Position numbers and translations under genes: made by a program
The notes under the pieces: model-generated
What the model was told of the DNA's origin: nothing
What the model saw: only the letters and a program-made list of their open reading frames with translations
Databases searched by the model: none
Shown here: in pieces, positions 35,578-44,026 of the stretch
Numbering within the stretch: position 1 is the stretch's first letter
Layout of the letters: each line of letters starts with the position of its first letter
Assembly (NCBI GenBank): GCA_947164865.1
Contig: CAMUYA010000002.1
Coordinates: 62,001-126,000 of the forward strand
Length of the DNA: 64,000 nucleotides
Direction of reading: 5' to 3'
Source of the DNA: an uncultured Lachnospiraceae bacterium
GTDB lineage: Bacteria > Bacillota > Clostridia > Lachnospirales > Lachnospiraceae

Positions 35578-37152
35578 GTGACGAAATCAGCGCAAAAAGG
35601 AAAAAACGAATATAGGATCAGAAAGATCATGGGACTGATGTTGTGCTCATGTATGGTCTTTATGTGTGCCTGCGCAACGGCGGATACCGCGGAAAAACTA
35701 CAGCAGGAAGACGCCCCTGCGCAGATATCCGTCAACATCGGACCTGAAAGCTACGATTCCGCGGATACGCCTATCCTCATTGAAAAAAATGAGGAAAAGA
35801 AGACTATGACTTTCTTCAACATCGATGTGGGAAAGAAGTATACTCTAGACTATGACGGGACCACCTGTTTTTACGACAAATACGGAAAACCACTGACACT
35901 TTCGCAGATCATGATCGGAGATATAGTGGATGTCAGATTTCTGAAGCCGAAAAAACATCTTGTCTCGGTACAGCTTTCCGAAAACAGCTGGAGCATAAAG
36001 GATACGGAAAGGTACTCTCTGAATCCCGGGAAACATGAGATAATCATTGGAGAGGATATATATAAAATCAGCTCGGATGCCGTGTACTTTTCCGAAGGGA
36101 AAAGGGTTGAAGAGAGGGATATCATAGATACCGACACGCTTTCGTTTCAGGGAATAGGCAATATAGTCTACAGCGTGAGTGTGGAAAAAGGTCACGGATA
36201 TCTGCGGCTTACGGGACATCAGGGCTTTGAAGGCGGATGGATAGAGATAGGGAATTCCGTTATCAGCAAGGTTACGGAGGAAATGCTTATAACGGTTCCC
36301 GAAGGGAAATATCAGGTAAAGATAAGTAATGAGGGAACCACAGCGGAAAAGACGGTTGTAATTAACAGAAACAGTGAATCCACGGTAGATTTTGCGGATG
36401 TGGAGTTTGCCACCCCTAAAACGGGAATGGTGCTGTTTTCAATTACCCCGACGAAGGCGAAGCTGTTTATAGACGGAGAAGAGGCGGATGTTTCGGAAGG
36501 AGTGGAGCTCACCTACGGTCTGCATCAGCTTATCTGCAAGGCTGATGGGTATAAGACCATCACCCAGTACCTTAATGTAGGGCAGCAGGCGGCCGGAATA
36601 GATATAACACTTGAAAAGTCGGACGGGGAGGAACAGAAGGAAGAGGAATCCACGGAGAAAAAGGAAGAAAGTACGGATTCCGATAAAAAGACAGAGGGCG
36701 AGGGAACGGAAGAGAATAAGGAAAACAAAGATACCTCGGAAAATAAGGAAAACGAAGGACAGAGCGATAATTCCGACAGTGACAAGACAGATAACAGCGA
36801 AACGCAGAACAATACCACAGAGGGCTCTGAAACCGACAATAACAATAATAACGACAATAATAATAGTGATAACAACGATAATAACGAGAACACGGAAAAC
36901 ACCGATCCGGGCACTATAACCGATGTGACCACCACATATTACAAGGTGTATATCGATTCACCGGCTGATACGGAAATCTATCTGGACGGAGCTTATGTGG
37001 GAGTATGCCCGTGCAGCTTTAAGAAAACCGAGGGCCTGCATGTGGTAACACTCAGCAGGGACGGTTATATTACGAGAAGTTATACTATTCAGGTGGATGG
37101 AGAAGACAGTGATATATCGTTTTCTTTTGCGGAGTTGGTAAAAACTCCTTAA
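35578..37152 (+). CDS. PEGA-domain lipoprotein with acidic/asparagine-rich linker
   Basis: 524 residues from a GTG start with GGAG 6 bases upstream. A basic N-terminus and hydrophobic stretch (IMGLMLCSCMVFMCAC) suggest a lipoprotein signal peptide with the modified Cys near residue 33. A first beta-rich region (about 50-270) is followed by a PEGA domain (about 280-340: SITPTKAKLFIDGEEA ... YGLHQLICKADGYKT), a low-complexity linker (about 347-450) rich in Glu, Lys, Asn, Asp, Ser and Thr, and a second PEGA domain (about 455-515: YIDSPADTEIYLDGAYVG ... GLHVVTLSRDGY). PEGA domains are found in surface proteins and are thought to act in cell-surface interactions. Function unknown. Confidence 0.82.
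   Translation: MTKSAQKGKNEYRIRKIMGLMLCSCMVFMCACATADTAEKLQQEDAPAQISVNIGPESYDSADTPILIEKNEEKKTMTFFNIDVGKKYTLDYDGTTCFYDKYGKPLTLSQIMIGDIVDVRFLKPKKHLVSVQLSENSWSIKDTERYSLNPGKHEIIIGEDIYKISSDAVYFSEGKRVEERDIIDTDTLSFQGIGNIVYSVSVEKGHGYLRLTGHQGFEGGWIEIGNSVISKVTEEMLITVPEGKYQVKISNEGTTAEKTVVINRNSESTVDFADVEFATPKTGMVLFSITPTKAKLFIDGEEADVSEGVELTYGLHQLICKADGYKTITQYLNVGQQAAGIDITLEKSDGEEQKEEESTEKKEESTDSDKKTEGEGTEENKENKDTSENKENEGQSDNSDSDKTDNSETQNNTTEGSETDNNNNNDNNNSDNNDNNENTENTDPGTITDVTTTYYKVYIDSPADTEIYLDGAYVGVCPCSFKKTEGLHVVTLSRDGYITRSYTIQVDGEDSDISFSFAELVKTP
36640..36912 (+). repeat. Low-complexity linker with AAT/GAT-type triplet repeats
   Basis: This part of the PEGA lipoprotein gene is dominated by GAA/AAG, then AAT/AAC/GAT triplets, coding first for Glu/Lys-rich, then Asn/Asp-rich sequence. 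The densest stretch (36835-36893) is almost only Asn and Asp codons. Such tracts are prone to length change by slippage. Confidence 0.75.
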
Positions 37153-37210
37153 AAGGGGAGTGAAAACACTCAAAAAATGCGATTTTCTGCGAGTTTTGTG
37201 CCCATTTTCC

Positions 37211-37239
37211 TTGACAAATGCTGTGAAAATAAGTATATA
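37211..37239 (+). promoter_or_regulatory. Strong sigmaA promoter for hup
   Basis: A perfect -35 TTGACA (37211-37216) is followed after 17 bases by TATATA (37234-37239). Transcription would start near 37246, about 50 bases before the HU start codon. A TTTTAGGAGGAAAA-type ribosome binding site precedes the ATG. This is the best promoter in the window, as expected for an abundant protein. Confidence 0.85.
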
Positions 37240-37297
37240 TAAATAGTAGCTTGTTTAGGGCTACCAATAATCTCACATTTTAGGAGGAAAATTCAAA

Positions 37298-37570
37298 ATG
37301 AACAAGACTGAGTTTGTTGCAGCTGTTGCACAGGAAGCAAAGCTTTCCAAGAAGGACGCACAGGAAGCAGTTAACGCTTTCATCGCTGTTGTTACCAAGG
37401 CTCTTAAGAAGAACGATAAGGTTCAGCTCGTTGGTTTCGGTACTTTCGAGGTTGTTAAGAGAGCAGCTCGTGAGGGAAGAAATCCTCAGACCGGCAAGAC
37501 CATGAAGATTAAGGCTTCTAAGGCTCCTAAGTTCAAGGCTGGTAAGGCTCTTAAGGACGCTGTAAACTAA
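37298..37570 (+). CDS. hup: HU-family DNA-binding protein
   Basis: 90 residues. Small basic histone-like protein that bends and compacts DNA as a dimer. MNKTEFVAAVAQEAKLSKKDA, the VGFGTFEV turn, the RAAREGRNPQTGKTM arm and the AGKALKDAVN end are all typical. Codon choice (GCT, GTT, AAG, CTT) is biased as in highly expressed genes and differs from its neighbours. It has its own strong promoter, AGGAGGA ribosome binding site and terminator. Confidence 0.97.
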   Translation: MNKTEFVAAVAQEAKLSKKDAQEAVNAFIAVVTKALKKNDKVQLVGFGTFEVVKRAAREGRNPQTGKTMKIKASKAPKFKAGKALKDAVN

Positions 37571-37594
37571 TCAAGTTTGGTTTAGAGATTTATC

Positions 37595-37628
37595 AAAGAG
37601 CGCGCCCTCGCGGACGCGCTCTTTTTTC
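37595..37628 (+). terminator. Intrinsic terminator after hup
   Basis: A 10-bp perfect stem (37595-37604 with 37615-37624), a 10-base loop and a run of six T (37622-37627). It lies 25 bases after the hup stop and 22 bases before rqcP, so rqcP probably receives only read-through. Confidence 0.88.
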
Positions 37629-37649
37629 CTTAATAAAAGGGACAGTAAA

Positions 37650-37892
37650 ATGAGATTAGATAAGTATTTAAAGGTTTCCCGGCTGATAAAAAGAAGGACC
37701 ATAGCAAACGAAGCCTGTGACACGGGCAGAGTTTTGATCAATGATAAGCCGGCAAAGGCTTCCACAAATGTAAAAGTCGGTGATATCCTCACCATATCTT
37801 TTGGCAATAAGGATGTAAAAGTAGAAGTTCTGGACGTTCAGGAGACGGTTAAAAAGGACGAGGCCAAGGAACTTTTCAGATATATCGGATGA
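37650..37892 (+). CDS. rqcP: S4-domain RNA-binding protein RqcP (YabO)
   Basis: 80 residues. S4 RNA-binding domain (MRLDKYLKVSRLIKRRTIANEACDTGRV, then INDKPAKASTNVKVGD). In Bacillus subtilis RqcP works with RqcH in ribosome-associated quality control, helping C-terminal alanine tailing of stalled chains. Its place between hup and divIC is the conserved Bacillota order, but the sporulation genes yabP and yabQ, which follow it in spore formers, are missing here. Confidence 0.92.
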   Translation: MRLDKYLKVSRLIKRRTIANEACDTGRVLINDKPAKASTNVKVGDILTISFGNKDVKVEVLDVQETVKKDEAKELFRYIG

Positions 37893-37930
37893 TTTTTTGA
37901 GGCAAAGCGAGAAATATGCCCTGAAAATCG

Positions 37931-37958
37931 TTGACATAACTTTATATAATGGTATAAA
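37931..37958 (+). promoter_or_regulatory. SigmaA promoter for the divIC-tilS-hpt-ftsH run
   Basis: A perfect TTGACA (37931-37936), 16 bases, then TATAAA (37953-37958). It lies about 75 bases before the divIC start and would drive the four following genes, which are closely packed on the same strand. Confidence 0.65.
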
Positions 37959-38033
37959 ATAATACGTGTTGTGTTTTAGCAGTAGTATGCTTTTTCGCAG
38001 ATAACACGGATGAATCACAGGGGATGAGCTAAG

Positions 38034-38339
38034 ATGGCCAGAACAGCGATGGCGAGACGCCGTAAGCAGTCCAATTTCATGAGCTTTGCTTTAGTGGCAA
38101 TAGTTGTGTTGCTGATAGCATTTATCATCATTCTTAAGAGCACCGAGATTAAGAATAAGTTAAGTGCGTACACCAGCCGGGAGGAGGCTCTCGATTCTCA
38201 GATAGCTGAGGAAGAGGAGAGAAGCCTTGAGATAGACGAGCTGGAAAAGTATGTTCAGACTAAAGCTTATGCAGGTGAACAGGCCCAGGAAAAGCTCGGC
38301 CTTGTCAGTGAAGGAGAGATTGTTTTCCGTCAAAGATAA
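38034..38339 (+). CDS. divIC: DivIC/FtsL-like septum formation initiator
   Basis: 101 residues. A short basic N-terminus, one transmembrane helix (FALVAIVVLLIAFIIIL), then a coiled-coil region (about 45-80, SREEALDSQIAEEEERSLEI) and a short end (AQEKLGLVSEGEIVF) matching the DivIC/FtsB family. It takes part in the divisome together with FtsL. The position between rqcP and tilS supports the assignment. TilS follows after 6 bases; spoIIE, which lies here in spore formers, is absent. Confidence 0.85.
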   Translation: MARTAMARRRKQSNFMSFALVAIVVLLIAFIIILKSTEIKNKLSAYTSREEALDSQIAEEEERSLEIDELEKYVQTKAYAGEQAQEKLGLVSEGEIVFRQR

Positions 38340-38345
38340 CATTTT

Positions 38346-39812
38346 ATGAAGCAGGAGCTATCGCAAAAAGTTGCCTTATACATTGAGGCGCGGAATATGA
38401 TCAGCAGAGGCGATAAGGTCGTCGCCGGGATCTCCGGAGGGGCGGACTCGATCTGCCTCTTATTTTTGTTGTGTGAAATCAGAAAAACGACGGGCATAGA
38501 GATACGCGTCGTCCATGTTGATCACGGAATCAGAGAAGAGGCGGCAGATGATGCGGGATATGTGCGCAGCTGCTGTGAAAGATGGGGTGTTCCGTTTAAG
38601 CTGGTGCGTGTAGATGTACCGGGAATGGCAGCAAAATGGGGGATGTCAGAAGAGGAAGCGGGAAGACGCGTACGATATGAGGCTTTTGAAAAGGAAGCTG
38701 ACGATTGGGCCGAGACTTCGGGCGGAATAATCAAGATAGCTGTTGCCCATAATATGAACGACAATGCGGAGACAATTCTTTTCAGATTGTTCAGGGGAAC
38801 GGGACTTAAGGGACTGACGGGTATTCCTTATACCAGAAAAACAGACCGGGGATATGATATAATACGCCCCTTGCTGGGGATTCAAAGGTCTGAGATAGAG
38901 GAATTCCTGGAGGATAAGGGCATCAGATGGGTCAGCGATGCCACCAATGACGAGGATGTTTATTCAAGAAACCGTATCAGACACAATATCATTCCGGAAG
39001 CGGAGGATATTTCGCGGGGTGCGGTGAAGCACATAAATGAGACAGCACTTATGCTGACAGAGACGGAAGACCTGCTGCGTGAACTGGAAAAAGAATGTCT
39101 TAAAGAGTGCCGGGCGCAGGACTCTGTCAGGGAAGATAAAACCGGCGCGGCAGTTATAAGGTTAAAGATTGACAAGCTTGAGAAGTACCATATCGCCGTA
39201 ATAAAAAGGGTGGTCATGGCCTGCCTGTCAGAGATAACGGGTGGAGGAAAGGACGTCGGAAGCCTTCAGACAGACCAGATCCTTGAACTCATGTCGAGGC
39301 CTGAGAACAGAAAGATAGACCTTGCAAGAGGAGTGAGTGCTTTCAGAGAATACGACAGCATTTTAATCTGTGCGGGAGGCAGCGGAGCTGATCCCGGCAT
39401 TGGGGATGGGGAACTCGGACACGGACATCTGGAAACCCGTGTATATACACTTCAGGAGATAATCGCCCAAAACCCTGAGTTTATTGAAAATCTTCATCGG
39501 GAAGGCATATCAAATGAGTATACTAAATGGGTCGATTATGATAAAATAGACGAGCAAATTGAAATAAGAACCCGAAAGACAGGGGATCATTTTCTGACCC
39601 GTAAATCTGACGGATTATATGGAAGAAAAACGCTTAAGGAATACATGATAGACCGCAAAATACCTTCAAGGCTGCGCGACAGCATCCCTGTTATCGCAAA
39701 CGGCTCAAAATGTATATGGCTTGTGGGCTATCGATTGAGTGATGATGTAATGATAACCGATAAAACCAAGAAGGTGATGAAGCTTGAATGGGTCGGTGAA
39801 AGAGAAAAATAA
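38346..39812 (+). CDS. tilS: tRNA(Ile)-lysidine synthase
   Basis: 488 residues. Adds lysine to C34 of tRNA-Ile(CAU), changing its reading from AUG to AUA. The N-type ATP pyrophosphatase has the PP-loop VVAGISGGADSICLLFLL and HVDHGIREEA. A middle substrate-binding region (FRLFRGTGLKGLTGIP, NDEDVYSRNRIRHNIIP) and the C-terminal TilS domain (RTRKTGDHF, KEYMIDRKIPSRLRDSIPVI) follow. Essential in most bacteria. It begins 6 bases after divIC; its end approaches the hpt start by 16 bases. Confidence 0.95.
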   Translation: MKQELSQKVALYIEARNMISRGDKVVAGISGGADSICLLFLLCEIRKTTGIEIRVVHVDHGIREEAADDAGYVRSCCERWGVPFKLVRVDVPGMAAKWGMSEEEAGRRVRYEAFEKEADDWAETSGGIIKIAVAHNMNDNAETILFRLFRGTGLKGLTGIPYTRKTDRGYDIIRPLLGIQRSEIEEFLEDKGIRWVSDATNDEDVYSRNRIRHNIIPEAEDISRGAVKHINETALMLTETEDLLRELEKECLKECRAQDSVREDKTGAAVIRLKIDKLEKYHIAVIKRVVMACLSEITGGGKDVGSLQTDQILELMSRPENRKIDLARGVSAFREYDSILICAGGSGADPGIGDGELGHGHLETRVYTLQEIIAQNPEFIENLHREGISNEYTKWVDYDKIDEQIEIRTRKTGDHFLTRKSDGLYGRKTLKEYMIDRKIPSRLRDSIPVIANGSKCIWLVGYRLSDDVMITDKTKKVMKLEWVGEREK

Positions 39813-39828
39813 TGAGGTAAAGAAAGCT

Positions 39829-40362
39829 ATGGCTGATCGCAACGAGAGAATAGAGATGATGCTTTCCGAGGAGGAAGTAGACAAAAGAATAAAGGAGATA
39901 GGCGAGCAGATAAGCCGTGATTACGCCGGTAAACAGGTTCACCTGATCTGTGTATTAAAGGGCGGAAGCTTTTTTTTGTGTGAACTGGCAAAAAGGATAA
40001 CCGTGCCGGTATCCCTTGATTTTATGTCTGTGTCCAGCTACGGTGGAGACACAAAATCTAGCGGCATTGTAAAAATCGTAAAAGATCTGGATGAACCTAT
40101 AAACGGAAAAGATGTGATCATTGTCGAAGATATTGTGGACAGCGGCCGTACCCTCAGCTATCTTATGGCCATGATGAGGGACAGAAAGCCCGCTTCCCTG
40201 AAGCTCTGCACCCTGCTTGACAAACCCGACAGAAGAGTTATGGATGTCAATGTTGATTATACCGGATTTCAGATTCCGGATGAATTTGTTGTGGGATACG
40301 GACTCGATTATGACCAGAGGTACAGAAACCTTCCGTATATCGGCGTAGTGAGATTTGATTAA
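39829..40362 (+). CDS. hpt: Hypoxanthine phosphoribosyltransferase
   Basis: 177 residues from ATG 39829, with TGAGGT 10 bases upstream; a TTG at 39784 inside tilS opens the same frame but has no ribosome binding site. Salvages hypoxanthine and guanine to IMP and GMP with PRPP. The PRPP loop is VIIVEDIVDSGRTLSYL, with LKGGSFFLCELA upstream and VGYGLDYDQRYRNLPYIG at the C-terminus. It lies in the conserved tilS-hpt-ftsH order. Confidence 0.95.
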   Translation: MADRNERIEMMLSEEEVDKRIKEIGEQISRDYAGKQVHLICVLKGGSFFLCELAKRITVPVSLDFMSVSSYGGDTKSSGIVKIVKDLDEPINGKDVIIVEDIVDSGRTLSYLMAMMRDRKPASLKLCTLLDKPDRRVMDVNVDYTGFQIPDEFVVGYGLDYDQRYRNLPYIGVVRFD

Positions 40363-40374
40363 GGAGGAAAGGTT

Positions 40375-42261
40375 TTGGAAAAGAACAGAAGAGGATTTCG
40401 CGGCTATTTAATATTTATGTTCATCCTTGTTGCCGCGGTCATCATACTGAATATCATACGAAACAGCTCTGTTCCGTATTCTTATGACCGGTTTATTTCG
40501 GATATGGATGCCGGTAAGGTAGAGGAAGTGACTATAACACCGGACAGAGAAGGGAATACGGGATATGTTAATGTATCCCTGGAGTCCGGTACAAATAAAA
40601 AGCTCTACGTGACATCCGTGGAGGAAGCCGAAAAAGTGATCAGGGAAAAAGGTTTCGATCCCATAATAAAAGACGGCTTCTGGACTACATGGAGTCTGAA
40701 TGTGCTCGTACCGCTCGTAGTGGTGGTATTTGCCATAGTGTTTATGTTCATCATGCTGTTTGCCGGAAGTACGGGCGGCAGCGGAGGAGCCAACTCCAAG
40801 ATGATGAATTTCGGAAAGATCAATGCCGAGATGATAAAAGACGGCAAGATCAATTTCGAAAATGTAGCCGGACTTAAAGAGGAAAAGGAAGAACTCTCGG
40901 AGATAGTTGATTTCCTTAAAGATCCTGAAAAATATACGGCACTCGGTGCAAGAATCCCCAGGGGGATCATGCTTGAGGGAAGCCCGGGAACAGGTAAGAC
41001 GTTACTTGCAAAAGCGGTGGCCGGTGAGGCGAAAGTACCGTTTTTCAGTATTTCGGGATCCGATTTCGTTGAGATGTTTGTCGGTGTCGGAGCATCGAGA
41101 GTGAGAGATCTGTTCGAGACGGCCAAAAAGAATTCTCCCTGCATCGTATTCATAGATGAGATAGATGCGGTGGCAAGAAGGAGAGGCACGGGGCTGGGCG
41201 GCGGTCACGATGAACGTGAGCAGACGCTCAACCAGATCCTCGTTGAAATGGACGGATTCAAAGATAATCAGGGTATCATAGTGATGGCGGCTACCAACAG
41301 GATCGACATCCTTGATCCCGCGATCCTTCGTCCCGGAAGGTTTGACAGACAGATAGTGGTGGGAAGACCGGACGTTAAGGGCAGAGAAGATATTCTTAAG
41401 GTTCACGCCAAAAACAAACCTCTCGGAGATGATGTGGATCTGGGAGAACTTGCAAGAACAACAGTGGGATTCACCGGTGCGGATCTGGAGAACCTGCTCA
41501 ATGAGTCTGCCATCAGGGCTGCCAAGGAAAACAAGGCTTTTATCTCGATGGAAGATGTCAAAAAGTCCTTCGTAAAAGTCGGGATCGGTACAGAGAAAAA
41601 GAGCAGAGTTGTTTCCGATAAGGAAAAGAAGATCACTGCATACCACGAAGCCGGTCACGCTATTTTATTCCATGTTCTTCCCGATGTGGGACCGGTCTAT
41701 ACCGTATCCATAATCCCCACGGGACCCGGTGCGGGGGGATATACCATGCCCCTTCCCGAAAAGGATGATATGTATCTGACCAAGGGAAAGATCCTGCAGG
41801 ATATTATGGTCTCTCTGGGAGGACGTATAGCCGAAGAGATAATTTTTGGAGATATCACTACGGGTGCATCCAGTGATATAAAGAAAGCAACACGTGCGGC
41901 CAGACAGATGGTAACACGTTTCGGAATGAGCGAGAATATTGGCGTGATATGCTATGAGGATGACGGAGATGAAGTGTTTATCGGCCGCGATCTGGCCCAC
42001 GCAAAGAATCACAGCGAGGTCGTAGCAAGTGAGATCGACCGTGAAGTTAAGTCGATCATTGATGACTGCTATGCAAAAGCAAAGGATATAATAATAGAGA
42101 ATGAGCCTATCCTGCATAAATGCGCCGAGCTTCTTTTGGAAAAGGAGAGAATCTCGCGGGAAGAGTTCGAGGCGCTTTTTACGGGGGTAGATCCTTCTTC
42201 TGATGGAAATGATGGTATAGCATCGGTTCCCGAATATGCTCCGGGGCTGTCTTATACCTAA
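40375..42261 (+). CDS. ftsH: ATP-dependent zinc metalloprotease FtsH
   Basis: 628 residues from a TTG start with a perfect AAGGAGG 7 bases upstream. Two transmembrane helices (about 10-27 and 103-127) flank a small extracytoplasmic domain. The AAA+ module has Walker A GSPGTGKT (the usual second residue is Pro, here Ser; the G-x4-GKT pattern is kept), Walker [11 protein letters not shown] and the SRH region [20 protein letters not shown]. The protease domain has HEAGH with the zinc histidines and a later conserved aspartate region. It degrades membrane and regulatory proteins. Last gene of the core cluster. Confidence 0.96.
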   Translation: MEKNRRGFRGYLIFMFILVAAVIILNIIRNSSVPYSYDRFISDMDAGKVEEVTITPDREGNTGYVNVSLESGTNKKLYVTSVEEAEKVIREKGFDPIIKDGFWTTWSLNVLVPLVVVVFAIVFMFIMLFAGSTGGSGGANSKMMNFGKINAEMIKDGKINFENVAGLKEEKEELSEIVDFLKDPEKYTALGARIPRGIMLEGSPGTGKTLLAKAVAGEAKVPFFSISGSDFVEMFVGVGASRVRDLFETAKKNSPCIVFIDEIDAVARRRGTGLGGGHDEREQTLNQILVEMDGFKDNQGIIVMAATNRIDILDPAILRPGRFDRQIVVGRPDVKGREDILKVHAKNKPLGDDVDLGELARTTVGFTGADLENLLNESAIRAAKENKAFISMEDVKKSFVKVGIGTEKKSRVVSDKEKKITAYHEAGHAILFHVLPDVGPVYTVSIIPTGPGAGGYTMPLPEKDDMYLTKGKILQDIMVSLGGRIAEEIIFGDITTGASSDIKKATRAARQMVTRFGMSENIGVICYEDDGDEVFIGRDLAHAKNHSEVVASEIDREVKSIIDDCYAKAKDIIIENEPILHKCAELLLEKERISREEFEALFTGVDPSSDGNDGIASVPEYAPGLSYT

Positions 42262-42284
42262 AGAAAAAATTAACCGAGGTACTG

Positions 42285-43955
42285 ATGCGGAAACTTTTTG
42301 ACAGAATAAAAAGCATAGGGTTTATGGGATTGTTTCCGTGGTTGTGGCTGGTATTTGCCTATATTTGGGAGGCGGTGTACCAGATTATCCACGGACGCGA
42401 GGTGCTCGATGCAGATCTTGCCGCAGAGATGGTTCTGTCGGATCTGCTCAACAAAGAGCATTCAATTCTCAGTAAAAACTGGTTTTATTCTACCGAATTA
42501 AGAGTATTTGAGTCGCAATGGTTCTATCGCCTGGGGCTGCTAATTTTTCCCAACAACTGGCATGCCGCCAGAGTGTTTGCCACAATGATAATGCTCGGCG
42601 TACTTGCCGCCCTTGTTATAATTGCCGCACGTATGCTCGGATTCAGGAAGATCGCTCCCTGGGCGGCCGCTGTCCTGATGTGTCCCTTTGGAAGGTTCTG
42701 GCTTGTTTATTCAACATACGGGACTTATTATCTGATCTATACCGGGTTCTCGCTTATGACTGTCATAGCGATCGCCGGAATAATCAAAGGCGGCAAACCG
42801 ATCACCGTTAAAAATGCCGGATTTTATCTGCTGGGTATTTTTGCGGGTCTGGCATCGGGACTCAACGGGATAAAGCAGACGCTGTTCTTTTTTGCACCGC
42901 TGGTCATAGCTGCTTTGATCCTTTTCCTGAGCGCGATGTTTGAGAGGGGAGAAAAGATAAAAAAGGAAAAAGACATCGTAAGCGTATGCGGAAAAGAACT
43001 GTCGGTATTTTGTGTCTCGGTGTTTTTTACGGTGTTCAATCTTGCCGGTTATCTTATCAACTCGCGGATTCTTGTCAATAAATATTCCTTTACCGATTTT
43101 GGACAGACGAACTGGACAGGTGATCCCCAGACCAGATTATATGACGTTATAGTGGATTTTCTTTCCCTTTTCGGGTACGAAAGCGGAGGGAAGGTGCTGA
43201 GTATCGGCGGCATCATTTCGGGCATCGGTCTGGTGTTCGGATTTGTTGTGATAGCATCGATAGCATTTCTGATGTCCGCATTTAAACGGCTGTCCATGGC
43301 AGAAAAGTTCCTGTTACTTATAAATGTATCGACACTTGCATTTTGTTCGCTGGTATTCTGTTATATAGATGTATATCAGAGTTCCCACTGGCTGTATCAT
43401 GTTTATTATTGGCTGCCGCTGATGCCGTTTTTGATCCTGGCAGTGTTACTTACAATAGGGCGTTTGACCGAAGGCTTTTTGCCCGGATTAAAAACATTAT
43501 CCTATGCAGGGTGCATTCTTGGTGCGGCGCTTGTCACTCTCGTGTCATGGAACACATTAAAGAAAGAGGTGTTTGATCCTCTGTTTGGATATAAGGGATA
43601 TGTCGAAGCGGCGGATTTTCTTGTGGAAAATGATCTGACGCAGGGTTATGCCATGTTCTGGAGTAGCGATGTCCTTCGCGAGCTGAGTGACGGTAAGATC
43701 GAAACCTGGACTGTTACAAATCCTGATATCTATATTTTGCATGAATGGCTTCAGGAAAAAACGCATCTCACAGAGGACCCTGAAGGAAAAGTATTCTTCC
43801 TGATGGATGCTGATCCTGCTCTTCTCGGGGAGCATTATGCCGAATCGGCTTTTATTCAGAACGGCAATTGCAGAGAGGTTTATGCTGACGGGACGATCCA
43901 TATTTATGAGTTTGATTCGGCAGAGAGTTTTAAGAACTCCGGGGTGCAATACTGA
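42285..43955 (+). CDS. GT-C-like multi-pass membrane protein, copy 1
   Basis: 556 residues, not assigned to a named family. About 11 or 12 hydrophobic segments and a soluble C-terminal tail (about 440-556). The first extracytoplasmic loop has an acidic pair (REVLDADLAAEMV) followed by LLNKEHSILSKNWFYSTELRVFES, resembling the acidic catalytic loop of GT-C glycosyltransferases such as PMT/ArnT-type enzymes, which use polyprenyl-phosphate sugars. CCGAGGT precedes ATG 42285, 23 bases after ftsH. A clear paralogue follows directly (44027-45694). The enzyme class is inferred from layout and the acidic loop. Confidence 0.75.
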   Translation: MRKLFDRIKSIGFMGLFPWLWLVFAYIWEAVYQIIHGREVLDADLAAEMVLSDLLNKEHSILSKNWFYSTELRVFESQWFYRLGLLIFPNNWHAARVFATMIMLGVLAALVIIAARMLGFRKIAPWAAAVLMCPFGRFWLVYSTYGTYYLIYTGFSLMTVIAIAGIIKGGKPITVKNAGFYLLGIFAGLASGLNGIKQTLFFFAPLVIAALILFLSAMFERGEKIKKEKDIVSVCGKELSVFCVSVFFTVFNLAGYLINSRILVNKYSFTDFGQTNWTGDPQTRLYDVIVDFLSLFGYESGGKVLSIGGIISGIGLVFGFVVIASIAFLMSAFKRLSMAEKFLLLINVSTLAFCSLVFCYIDVYQSSHWLYHVYYWLPLMPFLILAVLLTIGRLTEGFLPGLKTLSYAGCILGAALVTLVSWNTLKKEVFDPLFGYKGYVEAADFLVENDLTQGYAMFWSSDVLRELSDGKIETWTVTNPDIYILHEWLQEKTHLTEDPEGKVFFLMDADPALLGEHYAESAFIQNGNCREVYADGTIHIYEFDSAESFKNSGVQY

Positions 43956-44026
43956 CCCGGCAGCTATGCTTTGAGGTTTGTATGTGCTAAACGCTATTTC
44001 ACGATGATCATTGATACGGGGATTAT

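Noticed and set aside
36525..36935. Minus-strand frame coding for a Leu/Ser/Val-rich protein
   Set aside because: It is the reverse reading of the Glu/Lys/Asn/Asp repeat linker of the PEGA lipoprotein; composition is explained by that.
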